Source: Limenecus sp048360435 (GTDB lineage Bacteria; Cyanobacteriota; Vampirovibrionia; Gastranaerophilales; Gastranaerophilaceae). Taken from it: DNA of 64,000 nt. The position numbers and the translations under genes are program-made. The stretch lies in the NCBI GenBank assembly GCA_048360435.1, contig DBGCOP010000022.1, positions 1-64,000 on the forward strand. Direction: 5' to 3'. Positions 14,428-23,383 of the stretch are shown here, piece after piece. The notes below the pieces were generated by a model, which worked only from the letters and a program-made list of their open reading frames with translations, had not been told where the DNA came from and made no database searches. Each line of letters opens with the position of its first letter. Position 1 is the first letter of the stretch.

Positions 14428-17100
14428 TTATATCATTTTGATTTCTTTTTCAACAATTGCAAGCACTTTGTCGAGATTGGCTGCGTTTGTGCCTGCACCC
14501 TGAGCAAAGTTTGGTCGTCCGCCGCCTTTGCCCTCAGTTGCCGAGGCAATTTCACCGACAATTTTGCCTGCGTTGATTCCCTTTTGGACAAAATTGTCTG
14601 AAACCTTAACCATGATAAAGACTCCGCCGTCTTTTTTCACCGAGCCTACAACAATAACGCTGTTGCCCAATTTGTCAGAGAGCTTTTCAACAAACTCTTT
14701 AACCATTGCAGGTTCAAAATCTTCGATTTTTGAAATGAAGAGCTTTCCGCCGTTGATGTCTTGAGTTTTGCTCAAAAATGTTGAGAATTTTGCGTTCGCA
14801 ATCTCTTTTTGAAGCTCAACAGTGCGTTTTGTGAGAGTTTTGTTCGTTTCAATGAGCTTGTCTACACGCTCGCCGATTTCAGATACCTGAGACTTAAACA
14901 GGTGAGCGAGTTTTTCGGCTTCTTTTGCTCTTGAATTGAGGAAATTGTAAGCAGCATCGCAAACAACAATCTCAATACGTCTTGAACCTGCTGAGATTGC
15001 TGATTCTTGAACCACTTTAGCCAGCCTGATTTCAGCTGTGTTTTTGATGTGTGTTCCTCCGCAAAGCTCACGGGAAATGAAGTTTCCGTTTTCGTCTTTG
15101 ATTCCTACAACACGGACTTTGTCACCGTATTTTTCGCCAAAAAGTGCCATTGCGCCGCATTTTTTGGCTTCTTCAGCATCCATAACATCTGTGTGTTGTT
15201 CATAGCCTTTTGAAATCCAGCTGTTTAAAATTTCTTCGACCTGTTCAATTTCAGAAGGAGTCATTGCCCTGTCAAACGAGAAATCAAAACGGGCTTTGTC
15301 CGGTTCAACCTGCGAACCTGCCTGTTTTACACCGCTGCCGAGAACTTTTATCAAAGCTGCTTGCAAAAGGTGGGTTGCGCTGTGGTGGGAAGTGACCTGT
15401 TTTCTTCTTGCTTCATCAATTTGAGCGCAAACATCTGCACCTTCTTCAACCGTGCCTTCTTTGATTTCAACACGGTGAGCGTAAAGATTGTCAACTTTGA
15501 AAGTGTTTAAGACTTCTGCTTTGAAGTTTTTACCCTCAATTACACCCGTGTCGCCGACCTGACCGCCGCATTCCGCATAAAATGGTGTTTTATCAAGGAT
15601 TATGTCCACGGTCTCGCCTTCGTCTGCGGAGCTGATTCTTTGTGCATCTTTAACCAGTGCAGCGATTTTTGCTTCGCCGCAGGTTTTTTCGTATCCGGTG
15701 AAAACAGTTTCGCCTTTTTCTTTTTCAATGTCTATGTAAATAAGGTCGTCTGTCAGGATAATCTTTTGCGCAGCGGCTTTGGCGCGTTCTTTTTGTTCTT
15801 TCATGCAGGCTTTGAATCCTTCTTCGTCCACCTTGATTCCCTTTTCCTGTGCAATTTCAACAGTCAGCTCAAGCGGAAATCCGTATGTGTCGTATAGTTT
15901 GAAAGCATTTTCGCCCGAGATTTCTTTTGAACCGTCACAAAGCAGGTCATCGAGAAGTTTTTGTCCTCTGTCTAAAGTCTGTTTGAATTTTTCTTCTTCT
16001 TTTTTGATGATGTCTTTGATTTTTTCTCTGTTTTCGTCAAGCTCCGGATATGCTGATTTGTAGTTATCCACAACAGTATCAACAATGTTGTAAAGGAAAG
16101 GAAGCTCAAGCCCGAGCATTTTTCCGTGACGAAGTGCACGTCTCATAATCATACGAAGAACGTAGTTTCTGCCTTCGTTTCCGGGAACAATTCCGTCAGA
16201 AATCATAAACGAAACACATCTTGCGTGGTCTGTGATGATTCTTAAAGAGATGTCTGTTTTGTCATCCTGTTTGTATTTTTTGCCCGTCATTTCACAAACT
16301 TTGTCTAAGATAGGCGTCAAAAGGTCTGTTTCAAAGGTTGAGGTTTTTCCCTGAACAACCATTGCGATTCTTTCAAGCCCCATACCGGTGTCCACGTTTT
16401 TCTTTTCAAGCGGAGTATAGTTTCCTTCTTTGTCTTTGAAAAGTTCTGTGAAAACGAGGTTCCAGATTTCAACCCAGCGGTCGCATTCGCATGTTGCAAC
16501 AGAACAGTCGTCGCAGCATTTCATATCTTCGCCGAGGTCATAGTGGATTTCAGAACACGGTCCGCATGAGCCTACGTCAGACACAGGACCCCAGAAGTTG
16601 TCTTTTTTGCCTTTTCTGAAAATTCTTTCAGCAGGGATTCCCACATCGTTGTGCCAGATGTCAAAAGCCTCGTCGTCGTCTGTGTAAATTGTGATGTAGA
16701 GTCTGTTGGGGTCAAGGTGAAGATAGTTTGTCACAAAATCCCAAGCCCAGGGTATAACTTCTTTTTTATAATAGTCGCCGAAGGAGAAATTGCCCAGCAT
16801 TTCAAAGAAGGTATGGTGTCTGGGGGTTCTGCCCACGTTTTCGATGTCAGAATCTTTTCCGCCTGCACGGGCGCATTTTTGACAGGTTGTGATTCTTTTG
16901 GGGTCATAGGGGCATTCTTCGTAACCCAAAAAGTAAGGCACAAACTGAAGCATACCGGCTGTGGTTAAAAGTACAGTCGGGTTGTCGGGGATGAGTGATG
17001 AGCTTTTTACTATTGTTGATTGATGTTTTTCAGCGAAAAACTTCAAAAAAGCTTCTCTGATTTCGGTCCCTGTGAGGGGTTTATGTTGTGTTTCTGACAT
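14428..17100 (-). CDS. alaS: Alanyl-tRNA synthetase
   Basis: About 890 residues, full length. The class II catalytic core begins with TTAGMLQFVPYFLG and TPRHHTFFEMLGNFSFGDYY. The editing domain has HHSATHLLQAAL and CGGTH, and the C-terminal DHHA1 domain ends with the Gly-rich GKGGGRPNFAQGAG segment. It charges tRNA-Ala and clears Ser/Gly mischarging. I start it at the second ATG (17100) because AAGGA lies 9 nt before it but abuts the upstream ATG at 17109. It has its own terminator. Confidence 0.97.
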   Translation of the reverse strand: MSETQHKPLTGTEIREAFLKFFAEKHQSTIVKSSSLIPDNPTVLLTTAGMLQFVPYFLGYEECPYDPKRITTCQKCARAGGKDSDIENVGRTPRHHTFFEMLGNFSFGDYYKKEVIPWAWDFVTNYLHLDPNRLYITIYTDDDEAFDIWHNDVGIPAERIFRKGKKDNFWGPVSDVGSCGPCSEIHYDLGEDMKCCDDCSVATCECDRWVEIWNLVFTELFKDKEGNYTPLEKKNVDTGMGLERIAMVVQGKTSTFETDLLTPILDKVCEMTGKKYKQDDKTDISLRIITDHARCVSFMISDGIVPGNEGRNYVLRMIMRRALRHGKMLGLELPFLYNIVDTVVDNYKSAYPELDENREKIKDIIKKEEEKFKQTLDRGQKLLDDLLCDGSKEISGENAFKLYDTYGFPLELTVEIAQEKGIKVDEEGFKACMKEQKERAKAAAQKIILTDDLIYIDIEKEKGETVFTGYEKTCGEAKIAALVKDAQRISSADEGETVDIILDKTPFYAECGGQVGDTGVIEGKNFKAEVLNTFKVDNLYAHRVEIKEGTVEEGADVCAQIDEARRKQVTSHHSATHLLQAALIKVLGSGVKQAGSQVEPDKARFDFSFDRAMTPSEIEQVEEILNSWISKGYEQHTDVMDAEEAKKCGAMALFGEKYGDKVRVVGIKDENGNFISRELCGGTHIKNTAEIRLAKVVQESAISAGSRRIEIVVCDAAYNFLNSRAKEAEKLAHLFKSQVSEIGERVDKLIETNKTLTKRTVELQKEIANAKFSTFLSKTQDINGGKLFISKIEDFEPAMVKEFVEKLSDKLGNSVIVVGSVKKDGGVFIMVKVSDNFVQKGINAGKIVGEIASATEGKGGGRPNFAQGAGTNAANLDKVLAIVEKEIKMI

Positions 17101-17164
17101 ACTAATCATTCCTTTTTCTTTTAGTTGTGTATGTCTAAATTTTAATATAAAAACAGAAACAGGA

Positions 17165-17833
17165 CTATAATATATTTCTTAAAAATTTTGCCCTGTGCCA
17201 TTTTGTCGGGCCGAATTTCTTTATCGCCTCAACGTGCTGTGCGGTGAGATAGCCTTTGTTCTTGTCCCAGCCGTATTGCGGATAATCTTTTGAAAGTGCT
17301 TCCATAAACTTGTCACGCGTAACTTTCGCGAGAATGCTTGCTGCTGCAATTGCTGCTGACTTAGAGTCGCCTTTTATGACGCATTCCTGTTTTATGCTGA
17401 AATTTTTTATGAGCTTGTTTCCGTCTACAAGCACTTTACAGCTGTTTCCGATAAGATGTTTTCGAACATCCAGACAAGCCTGTTTCATGCAGTCTAAAGA
17501 AGTATTCAGGATATTTTTTTTCTCAATATCTTCGACACTGCCTGCTTGAATCGAACAGACAGCACATTGAATTATTACCTCAAAAAGCTCGTTTCTCTGC
17601 TTTTCGGTTAATTTTTTTGAATCGTTTAAATCTGCAAGCAGCCTGAAAAGCTGTTCGTCAAAATATTTAAAACACACAGCTGCCGCAAAAACAGGGCCTG
17701 CACCGGGTCCTCGTCCTGCTTCGTCCGTGCCGATTATGAAATCATCACCTTGAAGTGACTCTTTGTCAAACGCAAAAAGTTCTTTAATTATGCTCGGCTT
17801 TGGTGTTTTGGTTTTCTTTGTTTTCGAAATCAT
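17165..17833 (-). CDS. rnhB: Ribonuclease HII
   Basis: 222 residues with the RNase HII signature GTDEAGRGPGAGPVFAAAV (first catalytic Asp and Glu), LNDSKKLTEKQR, and downstream VLVDGNKLI and KGDSKSAAIAAASILAKVTRD with the remaining metal-binding Asp residues. It removes RNA/DNA hybrid stretches and misincorporated ribonucleotides. The start lies 50 nt inside the 3' end of rbgA, so the two are translationally coupled; a rbgA-rnhB order behind rplS is common in bacteria. Confidence 0.96.
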   Translation of the reverse strand: MISKTKKTKTPKPSIIKELFAFDKESLQGDDFIIGTDEAGRGPGAGPVFAAAVCFKYFDEQLFRLLADLNDSKKLTEKQRNELFEVIIQCAVCSIQAGSVEDIEKKNILNTSLDCMKQACLDVRKHLIGNSCKVLVDGNKLIKNFSIKQECVIKGDSKSAAIAAASILAKVTRDKFMEALSKDYPQYGWDKNKGYLTAQHVEAIKKFGPTKWHRAKFLRNIL

Positions 17834-18656
17834 CCAGAGTAAATCTTCCTATTCTTCCCGAACGAAAATCCGTCAAGACCATTACTGACGCTCTTATTAT
17901 ATCAGGTTCGGAATTTTTTACAATCCAGTTTCTGCTTTTTGCAACCTGCGAAAGCGAAATTTCGTCCGTGAGGTTGTAATATTCTTTGACTTTTTCGGGA
18001 TATTTGAGAGCAAGAATTTCAAGAAGCTCTTGTGCAACTTCCTCATTTTCGTAAGCATTTTCGCTTACAGAGTTTACCATGGCGAGCTTGCCTGCTTTAA
18101 TCTGGTCTTCCTGCTTTAAAGGGATAATCCCGGGTGTGTCAAGAAGGTCAATTTTCGGGTTTACTCTGACCCACTGCTGCTGTCTTGTTACACCGGCTTT
18201 TGCGCCCACTTTGGCTTTACCTTTTCTTATGAGCTTGTTGATTATACTCGACTTGCCCACGTTCGGCATCCCCACTACCACGACACGTGCGGGTCTCGGG
18301 AGCAGTCCTTTTGCCACGAGTTTGTCGATTCTGGGTTTTGCCAGTTCAACAACCTTTTTTTCTATCAGGGAAATGTCATTGTTTTTTGAAGCACATGAGG
18401 CTATCACAGGGAAGCCTGTTTTTTCTTCGTAATATTTTGTCCACTCTTTTAGAGTTGTTTCGTCTGCAAGGTCTGATTTGTTCAAAACTATCAGTCTGGG
18501 TTTTTCGCCCAGCAGTTTTTTTATATCGGGATAAACCGAGCTGTCGGGGATTCTTGCATCAAGAACTTCAATCACAACATCAACAAGGTTGATGAGTTCT
18601 TTGAGCTTTTTTTCTGCTTTTGCGATGTGTCCCGGGTACCAGTGGATATGTGCCAT
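17784..18656 (-). CDS. rbgA: Ribosome biogenesis GTPase RbgA (YlqF)
   Basis: 290 residues of the circularly permuted GTPase family: the G4 motif LNKSDL precedes G1 GMPNVGKSSIINKLI and G3 DTPGI. The N-terminus has HWYPGHIAKA and the catalytic-histidine-containing start typical of RbgA. It takes part in late maturation of the 50S subunit. AAGGA lies 8 nt before the ATG, with TATAAT at 18678-18673 giving a very short leader. It follows rplS, separated by a terminator. Confidence 0.95.
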   Translation of the reverse strand: MAHIHWYPGHIAKAEKKLKELINLVDVVIEVLDARIPDSSVYPDIKKLLGEKPRLIVLNKSDLADETTLKEWTKYYEEKTGFPVIASCASKNNDISLIEKKVVELAKPRIDKLVAKGLLPRPARVVVVGMPNVGKSSIINKLIRKGKAKVGAKAGVTRQQQWVRVNPKIDLLDTPGIIPLKQEDQIKAGKLAMVNSVSENAYENEEVAQELLEILALKYPEKVKEYYNLTDEISLSQVAKSRNWIVKNSEPDIIRASVMVLTDFRSGRIGRFTLDDFENKENQNTKAEHN

Positions 18657-18681
18657 AAATTGTCCTTGTATAATTATAAAT

Positions 18682-18712
18682 AAAGCGGCAAATGTTTAAT
18701 GTTTGCCGCTTT
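18682..18712 (-). terminator. Terminator between rplS and rbgA
   Basis: AAAGCGGCAAA (18682-18692) and TTTGCCGCTTT (18702-18712) form an 11-bp perfect stem; on the minus strand it is followed by ATTTATAATTATA. The rbgA promoter lies in the same T-rich tail. Confidence 0.8.
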
Positions 18713-18736
18713 GTGATTTTTTGTTTGAAAAAAAGA

Positions 18737-19093
18737 TTATCTTTTTTCGATTTTTTCTTTAATTCTTGTAGCTTTACCTGAACGTTCTCTGAGGTAGTAT
18801 AATTTAGCTCTTCTGACGTCCCCTCTTCTGACTACTTGAATTTTTTCAAGTCTCGGAGAGTAAACAGGGAATACTCTTTCAACACCAACACCCTGGAAAG
18901 TTTTTCTCACAGTGATAGTTTTGCCTACGCCTGAACCTCTCTTTTTAATGATGATACCTTCGAAAGCCTGAGTTCTTTCTTTGTTGCCTTCGATAATTCG
19001 AACGAAAACTTTAACAGTATCGCCGGGGTTCAATTCAGGCAAACTGCTGTTTTCAACATGTTTTTTTCCTAATGCTTCAACTATCGGATTCAT
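18737..19093 (-). CDS. rplS: Ribosomal protein L19
   Basis: 118 residues, standard length. Conserved features include LNPGDTVKVFVRIIEGNKER, FEGIIIKKRGSGVGKTITVR and the C-terminal VRRGDVRRAKLYYLRERSGK. L19 sits at the 30S-50S interface. Its upstream region contains a long stem-loop (19134-19169) that could be an autoregulatory leader. TATAAGGAATAAAAAA precedes the ATG. Confidence 0.98.
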   Translation of the reverse strand: MNPIVEALGKKHVENSSLPELNPGDTVKVFVRIIEGNKERTQAFEGIIIKKRGSGVGKTITVRKTFQGVGVERVFPVYSPRLEKIQVVRRGDVRRAKLYYLRERSGKATRIKEKIEKR

Positions 19094-19133
19094 TTTTTTA
19101 TTCCTTATATTTAATCTAAGCCTAATCTGGTTT

Positions 19134-19169
19134 AGTCTTTTCGCTTCGAGCTTTCGAAGCTCTAAGACT
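19134..19169 (-). promoter_or_regulatory. Stem-loop in the rplS leader
   Basis: Outer arms AGTCTT (19134-19139) and AAGACT (19164-19169) enclose a hairpin GAGCTT-TCG-AAGCTC (19148-19162), with an unpaired stretch on one side. It lies 41-76 nt before the rplS start on the minus strand, where ribosomal protein leaders usually sit. Regulation by L19 is inference. Confidence 0.5.
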
Positions 19170-19300
19170 CACTTTTTAAACGTGTCCTTCATATTTCGTC
19201 CAATTTTTGCTGTTGATTACGAAATTTTCGGACATTTTAATGACAATAAATAAATCTTAATAAAAACATAATTTCTTATCAAGTGTTTCGCTTGAGTAAT

Positions 19301-20320
19301 CTAAACATTTGTTAATCTTTGTTTATAAATTGCCGCCCTTAATGTCTGTTTTATTTTCTCAATCGAAGTATCGATTTTCGAGATGTCGATGTTTCCTTTT
19401 TCAGCTTCTTCAACGAGTTTGTCAATAAGAGAAAGCGTTTGAGAATCGGCATTTCGGAAAATAAACATGTTTATTCCGGCTTCGATTCCGAGCGTGCACG
19501 CCTCAAAAGATGAAAAACCTTTTATTCCGCCCATAACCATGTCATCTGAAATCACAACCCCTTCAAACCCCAGCTTGTTTCGAAGATATTTTGTGATTAC
19601 ATTTTTTGAAATCGAAGAGGGTAAAGCTTCTTTTTCAAAAGCCGTAAAATGAATGTGCGCTGCCATTATTGCCGGCACAAGCCCTTTTTTTATCAGAGCG
19701 GCAAACGGTTTTATGTGTATATTTTCAAGCTCTTCAAGACTCAAATCGACTACGGGCATAGCCTTGTGTGAATCAATTGATGTGTCTCCGTGACCCGGAA
19801 AATGTTTGCCCACGGGAATAATCCCGTTTTCAAGATAGGTTTGCGCTGCCGCAGAGCCGAATTTTATGACCTCCTGTGCGTTTGAAGAATACGCACGCCC
19901 GGCTATAATCGGGTTTTCGGGGTTTGTGTTCACATCCAAAACAGGCGCAAAATTCATGTTTAAGCCAAAATCTCTCAACTCACGGGCAATCTCTCGTGTT
20001 TGTGATTTTACAAACTCGATTCCTTTTTTCGCAGAATCTTTCGCACTCAGGTATTTTGAACCGTTGTAAATGTTCAGTGTGCGCTCTACTCTTCCGCCTT
20101 CCTGGTCGATGCTCAAAATCAGCGGCTTGTCTTTTTGTTCATAGCTTTTGAGCGTTTTAACCGCAGCTTTGAACTGCTCTTTTGTTTTTATATTTCTTGT
20201 GAAAAAAATCACTCCGCCCAGTCCGTCTTGTACAAGCTTCAAAAATTCTTCGGGCGGGTTTTCTTCCTCATATCCGAGAATGAACATAGAAAGGATTTTT
20301 TTTCTTAAATCATTTTTCAT
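19301..20320 (-). CDS. nagZ: Beta-N-acetylhexosaminidase, glycoside hydrolase family 3
   Basis: 339 residues with the GH3 hexosaminidase signature KHFPGHGDTSIDSHKAMP (about 160-180), in which the His/Asp dyad is the acid-base catalyst, and the nucleophile region GVVISDDMVMGGIKG. Substrate-contact motif SIDQEGGRVERT is present. No signal peptide, so cytoplasmic: it would remove GlcNAc from muropeptides during cell-wall recycling. Monocistronic as far as can be seen. Confidence 0.92.
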   Translation of the reverse strand: MKNDLRKKILSMFILGYEEENPPEEFLKLVQDGLGGVIFFTRNIKTKEQFKAAVKTLKSYEQKDKPLILSIDQEGGRVERTLNIYNGSKYLSAKDSAKKGIEFVKSQTREIARELRDFGLNMNFAPVLDVNTNPENPIIAGRAYSSNAQEVIKFGSAAAQTYLENGIIPVGKHFPGHGDTSIDSHKAMPVVDLSLEELENIHIKPFAALIKKGLVPAIMAAHIHFTAFEKEALPSSISKNVITKYLRNKLGFEGVVISDDMVMGGIKGFSSFEACTLGIEAGINMFIFRNADSQTLSLIDKLVEEAEKGNIDISKIDTSIEKIKQTLRAAIYKQRLTNV

Positions 20321-20429
20321 AAAAAATATTTTACATCAAACGGATGAGTGTCTGTAATTTTTTTTATTATAGAATATTATATTAGCAGGAGTATATTTTT
20401 ATAGCCTGAGGGCGGAGAGTTTAAAAAAA

Positions 20430-20954
20430 ATGAAAAAAACTTTAGTTTTATTGCTTGTGGGATTGATTATTTTTTCAATGGCGTCAAAGGATTCTATGGC
20501 GGCTAAACGTTCTAAAAAATCAGCAGGTGCAATTTCTCAGGAAGAAATGGTTAACATGGCTGAAACAATTGATAAACTCACAAGAAAAGTTTATGCAAAT
20601 TCTTTGTTCTCACCTCAGGACAATTCGAGCATGATTGAGATAAAAATCAAACTCGACAACCAGATGCTCGTTGCGCCCGATGTTTCTCTTGCGCCGTTGT
20701 ATTATAAAGCTGCAAATCTTTACAAAGCCAGAGAATATAAACAAGAAGCAATTGATTGTTATAAAACAATACTTGAGAATTTCCCCGACACAGCACTTGC
20801 TCCTAAAGCCAGACAAGCTTTAGAGGCTATGGGTGTGGCTGTTGTAGATCCGAATGCTGCTCAAGAGGACGGCTCAGCCACAGGTCAGGCTGCCGACACT
20901 CAGCCTCAGGAAAATGCTCAGAGTGATGCTCAAGCTGAACAGCCTCAAAATTAG
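20430..20954 (+). CDS. Exported TPR-repeat protein
   Basis: 174 residues. A signal peptide or membrane anchor (KKTLVLLLVGLIIFSMAS, Ala-containing cleavage region near 24) is followed by a basic stretch, helices and one clear TPR unit (APLYYKAANLYKAREYKQEA, then YKTILENFPDTALAPKARQA). The last 35 residues are Ala/Gln/Asp-rich and disordered. It resembles the small periplasmic TPR proteins that act with outer membrane or cell-wall machineries. Function not determined. Confidence 0.75.
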   Translation: MKKTLVLLLVGLIIFSMASKDSMAAKRSKKSAGAISQEEMVNMAETIDKLTRKVYANSLFSPQDNSSMIEIKIKLDNQMLVAPDVSLAPLYYKAANLYKAREYKQEAIDCYKTILENFPDTALAPKARQALEAMGVAVVDPNAAQEDGSATGQAADTQPQENAQSDAQAEQPQN

Positions 20955-21052
20955 ATGAATAACCTGTTCTTATAACCTAGCTCCCGTGTCTGATTCAATT
21001 TGCGGAATTTGAGGTTAGTATATGTCTGCATACACAATTATGGAGACTGATT

Positions 21053-21364
21053 ATGCCGCATTTTGAAAATTCCTGCAATGTCAAACATTGCGACAGAAAA
21101 TTGACCAAAGAAGAGCTTATCAGGGGGATAAGATTTAATATTGCAGCGGAATACGAAGCTATTCAGCTTTATGAACAAATAAAAGAATCAACGGACAACG
21201 AGCTTGTGCACACGGTTTTGACGGATATTGTCAATGAAGAAAGAGAACACGCAGGCGAACTGTTCAAGCTTTTGATTACGCTGGACCCTGAGGAAGCAAA
21301 ATATTACGGCGAAGGGGCACACGAAGTTGAAGACATGATGGACGGAAAAAAGAAACCAAGATAA
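21053..21364 (+). CDS. Encapsulated-ferritin-like four-helix protein
   Basis: 103 residues with the layout of EncFtn/short rubrerythrin-like proteins: KLTKEELIRGIRFNIAAEYE, a first helix with Glu ligands (AAEYEAIQLYEQI), and a second with VNEEREHAGELFKLL, giving the E...ExxH iron site. Such half-ferritins dimerise to make a ferroxidase centre and are often packed in encapsulins. No encapsulin gene is in the window and the C-terminus (VEDMMDGKKKPR) is not an obvious cargo peptide. It is followed 10 nt later by a Cys-rich DUF2769-like gene, presumably its partner. Confidence 0.8.
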   Translation: MPHFENSCNVKHCDRKLTKEELIRGIRFNIAAEYEAIQLYEQIKESTDNELVHTVLTDIVNEEREHAGELFKLLITLDPEEAKYYGEGAHEVEDMMDGKKKPR

Positions 21365-21374
21365 GGAGAAAAAA

Positions 21375-21653
21375 ATGACACAGGTGGAGAGAACAAAAGA
21401 AAATTTAGAACAGTGCAATTGTTTGAAATGCCCTTCTTATACAACCTCTTGCAAAATAAAAGAAATGCCTCACAACCTTGTTGATATGATGAAGGGGCTT
21501 GAAAACGTTGAGGGGCTGGAAAATCTCTTTTGTGCTTATACAAAAAGCAGATGTATAGACGAGGACAAGGGCTGTTTGTGCAACGTTTGCCGTGTGCATG
21601 ACAAATATGACCTCGAGGACGGCCACTATTGTATAACTGACGGCGGATATTAA
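21375..21653 (+). CDS. DUF2769-like Cys-rich protein
   Basis: 92 residues with ten cysteines in the DUF2769 pattern: CNCLKCPSYTTSCKIKE, LFCAYTKSRC and GCLCNVCRVHDKYDL. Probably binds metal (Fe or Zn) or an Fe-S cluster. AAGGAGAAAAAA precedes the ATG and the gene lies 10 nt behind the ferritin-like one, so the two are co-expressed. A role in iron storage or electron supply to the ferroxidase is inferred from the neighbourhood. Confidence 0.8.
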   Translation: MTQVERTKENLEQCNCLKCPSYTTSCKIKEMPHNLVDMMKGLENVEGLENLFCAYTKSRCIDEDKGCLCNVCRVHDKYDLEDGHYCITDGGY

Positions 21654-21685
21654 CAGGCACGCCGTGTCACGAAGTGTCCTGAGTG

Positions 21686-22408
21686 TTAAAACTTAGACAC
21701 ATAGTGTCGTACATAAAAGTTCGGGTCATCTTTCAATGACTCTTTAAGCTCTTCCCACTCTTTTTCAAGGGGAGAGCTTTCCCTTTTTGAATGGTTAGCA
21801 AGAATCATCGCGCTTTTTTCTCTGATTGTGTAATCACGAAATTTACATGTGCGTTTCAGAATCGAAAAAAGCCTGTTGTCAAAAGGTGCGTTGCCATACG
21901 CCAGCATCTCAAGACACCAGTAAAGGTTAAAAAGCTTTTTTGTGTAGCGGTTGCTTCTTTTCAAACGTTCCAGCTCTTCAAAAACTTCTTCTATCCTGTT
22001 GTATAGCTTTTCAAAGAAATATTCTCTGTAATCAGAACCTTCAATCAGTTTGGGAATTGCTTCTATCAGCGTACGGCAGATGTTGGGGTTTATGTCGTTT
22101 ATACCCTTCAAAAAAGAATCCATAGCATATTTGTTTTGAAAAAGTTTATTATATTTTCCGTTTAGTATAATTTCGTTCAATTTTTGTGCTGTTGATTCCC
22201 TAACGATGCCGTGGTGCTCTGTCAGATGAAACACAAGCAGCTGAGCTTCTTCAGGAGTTTTCAGCTCCTTGATTTTCAGTATGCAAATCTGCTTTTTTAC
22301 ATCATCTTCGCCTCTTAGAATCTCAAAAAGCTCCTCGTGAGTGAACTCTCTTTCACAAAATTCACACGCTTTTTCTATATCATTTATTATTTTAATCTCT
22401 TCTGTCAT
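21686..22408 (-). CDS. HEAT-like helical repeat protein
   Basis: About 240 residues of repeated helix pairs, for example EEAQLLVFHLTEHHGIVRES, PNICRTLIEAIPKLIE and YTIREKSAMILANHSKRES, consistent with HEAT/ARM repeats and a protein-binding role. I take the ATG at 22408 instead of 22468, because the extra 20 residues look non-coding. There is no Shine-Dalgarno, and TATATT (22421-22416, minus strand) ends 7 nt before the ATG, so the mRNA is probably leaderless. Family otherwise not recognised. Confidence 0.7.
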   Translation of the reverse strand: MTEEIKIINDIEKACEFCEREFTHEELFEILRGEDDVKKQICILKIKELKTPEEAQLLVFHLTEHHGIVRESTAQKLNEIILNGKYNKLFQNKYAMDSFLKGINDINPNICRTLIEAIPKLIEGSDYREYFFEKLYNRIEEVFEELERLKRSNRYTKKLFNLYWCLEMLAYGNAPFDNRLFSILKRTCKFRDYTIREKSAMILANHSKRESSPLEKEWEELKESLKDDPNFYVRHYVSKF

Positions 22409-22492
22409 AAACAGTAATATACCATAATCGGGGCTTAAAAAAAGGCTGTATGAAGAATAAAATGACACAGAGATTGAGAAAGGGACAAAACC

Positions 22493-22660
22493 GTGAGAGA
22501 AATTGTAGATTTTATGAAGGAACTTCTTCTTTTGAAAAAAGAAGACAAAAAACTGGTCGGGCTTACGAGCTTCAAACGTGCAAGAAAGCCTGTAATTCCA
22601 AAAGCAAGAAAAAAAGTGAGCAAAGAAGTTAAGCTTTCTGACCTTATGAGAAGAGCCTGA
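22493..22660 (+). CDS. 55-residue basic small protein
   Basis: GTG-started frame coding for an acidic/leucine-rich helix (REIVDFMKELLLLKKEDKKL) and a strongly basic second half ending KLSDLMRRA. AAAGGGA lies about 8 nt before GTG. It is only 7 nt upstream of the acyltransferase frame and probably in the same operon. A longer ORF in another frame over the same bases has a less protein-like composition. Family not recognised. Confidence 0.6.
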   Translation: MREIVDFMKELLLLKKEDKKLVGLTSFKRARKPVIPKARKKVSKEVKLSDLMRRA

Positions 22661-22667
22661 GGGGTGT

Positions 22668-23369
22668 TTGGCTCAAATATTGAACAAAAAGTTTTTTTGT
22701 TGTAAATTAAAACTTATGTTCGAATTTGACAAGAGAAAAGTCGTATCTGTACTTTCCTTCTTAACAAAGCATTTTTATGCTTTTGAGAGTCTTTTTTACG
22801 ACTGCAAAAATATAAACTATCCAAAGGTCAAACCTGCTATTTTTGCGCTGTGGCATGCTCATCAGTGTGCACTTTATGCAAACGAAGACAGAGGAACACT
22901 GAACGTTATGATTTCAAAGTCAAACGACGGTGATATCATTGCGGCGGCAACAGAGCACATGGGCATAAAAACAGTCAGAGGCTCTCACAAAAAATCAGGA
23001 GCAGGAGCTACTTTAGCAATGCTTGAAAAACTCGAACAGGGCGAAAGTGCTGCTGTAACTGTGGATGGTCCGAGAGGCCCTAAAGGGAAAGTTAAAGACG
23101 GTGTAATAAATATTGCCAAACTTTCACAGGTGCCTATTGTGCCTATGACGTGGTATTCTCCTTCAAAATGGCTTTTGAAGTTTGATACCTGGGACGAATT
23201 CCGTTTTCCTCTGCTCGGGGTGAAAACCATTGCTGTGTATGGTGAGCCGATTTATGTTCCTGCTGATTGTTCAAAAGAGGACATTGAATTTTACCGCAAA
23301 AAAGTTGAGACAGCTCTTTTTGACCTGTACCAGTATGCACAGGAAAATTTTCACGAGCTTAGAAAGTAG
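22668..23369 (+). CDS. DUF374 lysophospholipid-acyltransferase-like protein
   Basis: About 217-233 residues of the DUF374 branch of the PlsC/LpxL acyltransferases: PAIFALWHAHQCAL (the HX-type catalytic histidine region), MISKSNDGDIIAAATEHMGI, RGSHKKSGAGATLAML and the signature TVDGPRGPKGKVKDGV. It would transfer an acyl chain to a lipid precursor at the inner membrane; homologues are linked to lipid A or related outer-membrane lipids. The start is unclear: TTG at 22668 (GAGGGG 4 nt before) or ATG at 22716 (no Shine-Dalgarno). The second gives the usual N-terminal length. Confidence 0.88.
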   Translation: MAQILNKKFFCCKLKLMFEFDKRKVVSVLSFLTKHFYAFESLFYDCKNINYPKVKPAIFALWHAHQCALYANEDRGTLNVMISKSNDGDIIAAATEHMGIKTVRGSHKKSGAGATLAMLEKLEQGESAAVTVDGPRGPKGKVKDGVINIAKLSQVPIVPMTWYSPSKWLLKFDTWDEFRFPLLGVKTIAVYGEPIYVPADCSKEDIEFYRKKVETALFDLYQYAQENFHELRK

Positions 23370-23383
23370 CTAAAATTTACATT

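Noticed and set aside
22450..22632. 60-codon ORF MKNKMTQRLRKGQNRERNCR...
   Set aside because: It overlaps a better-supported GTG-started frame with a ribosome binding site; composition (Arg/Cys/Lys-rich) looks like a frame shadow.
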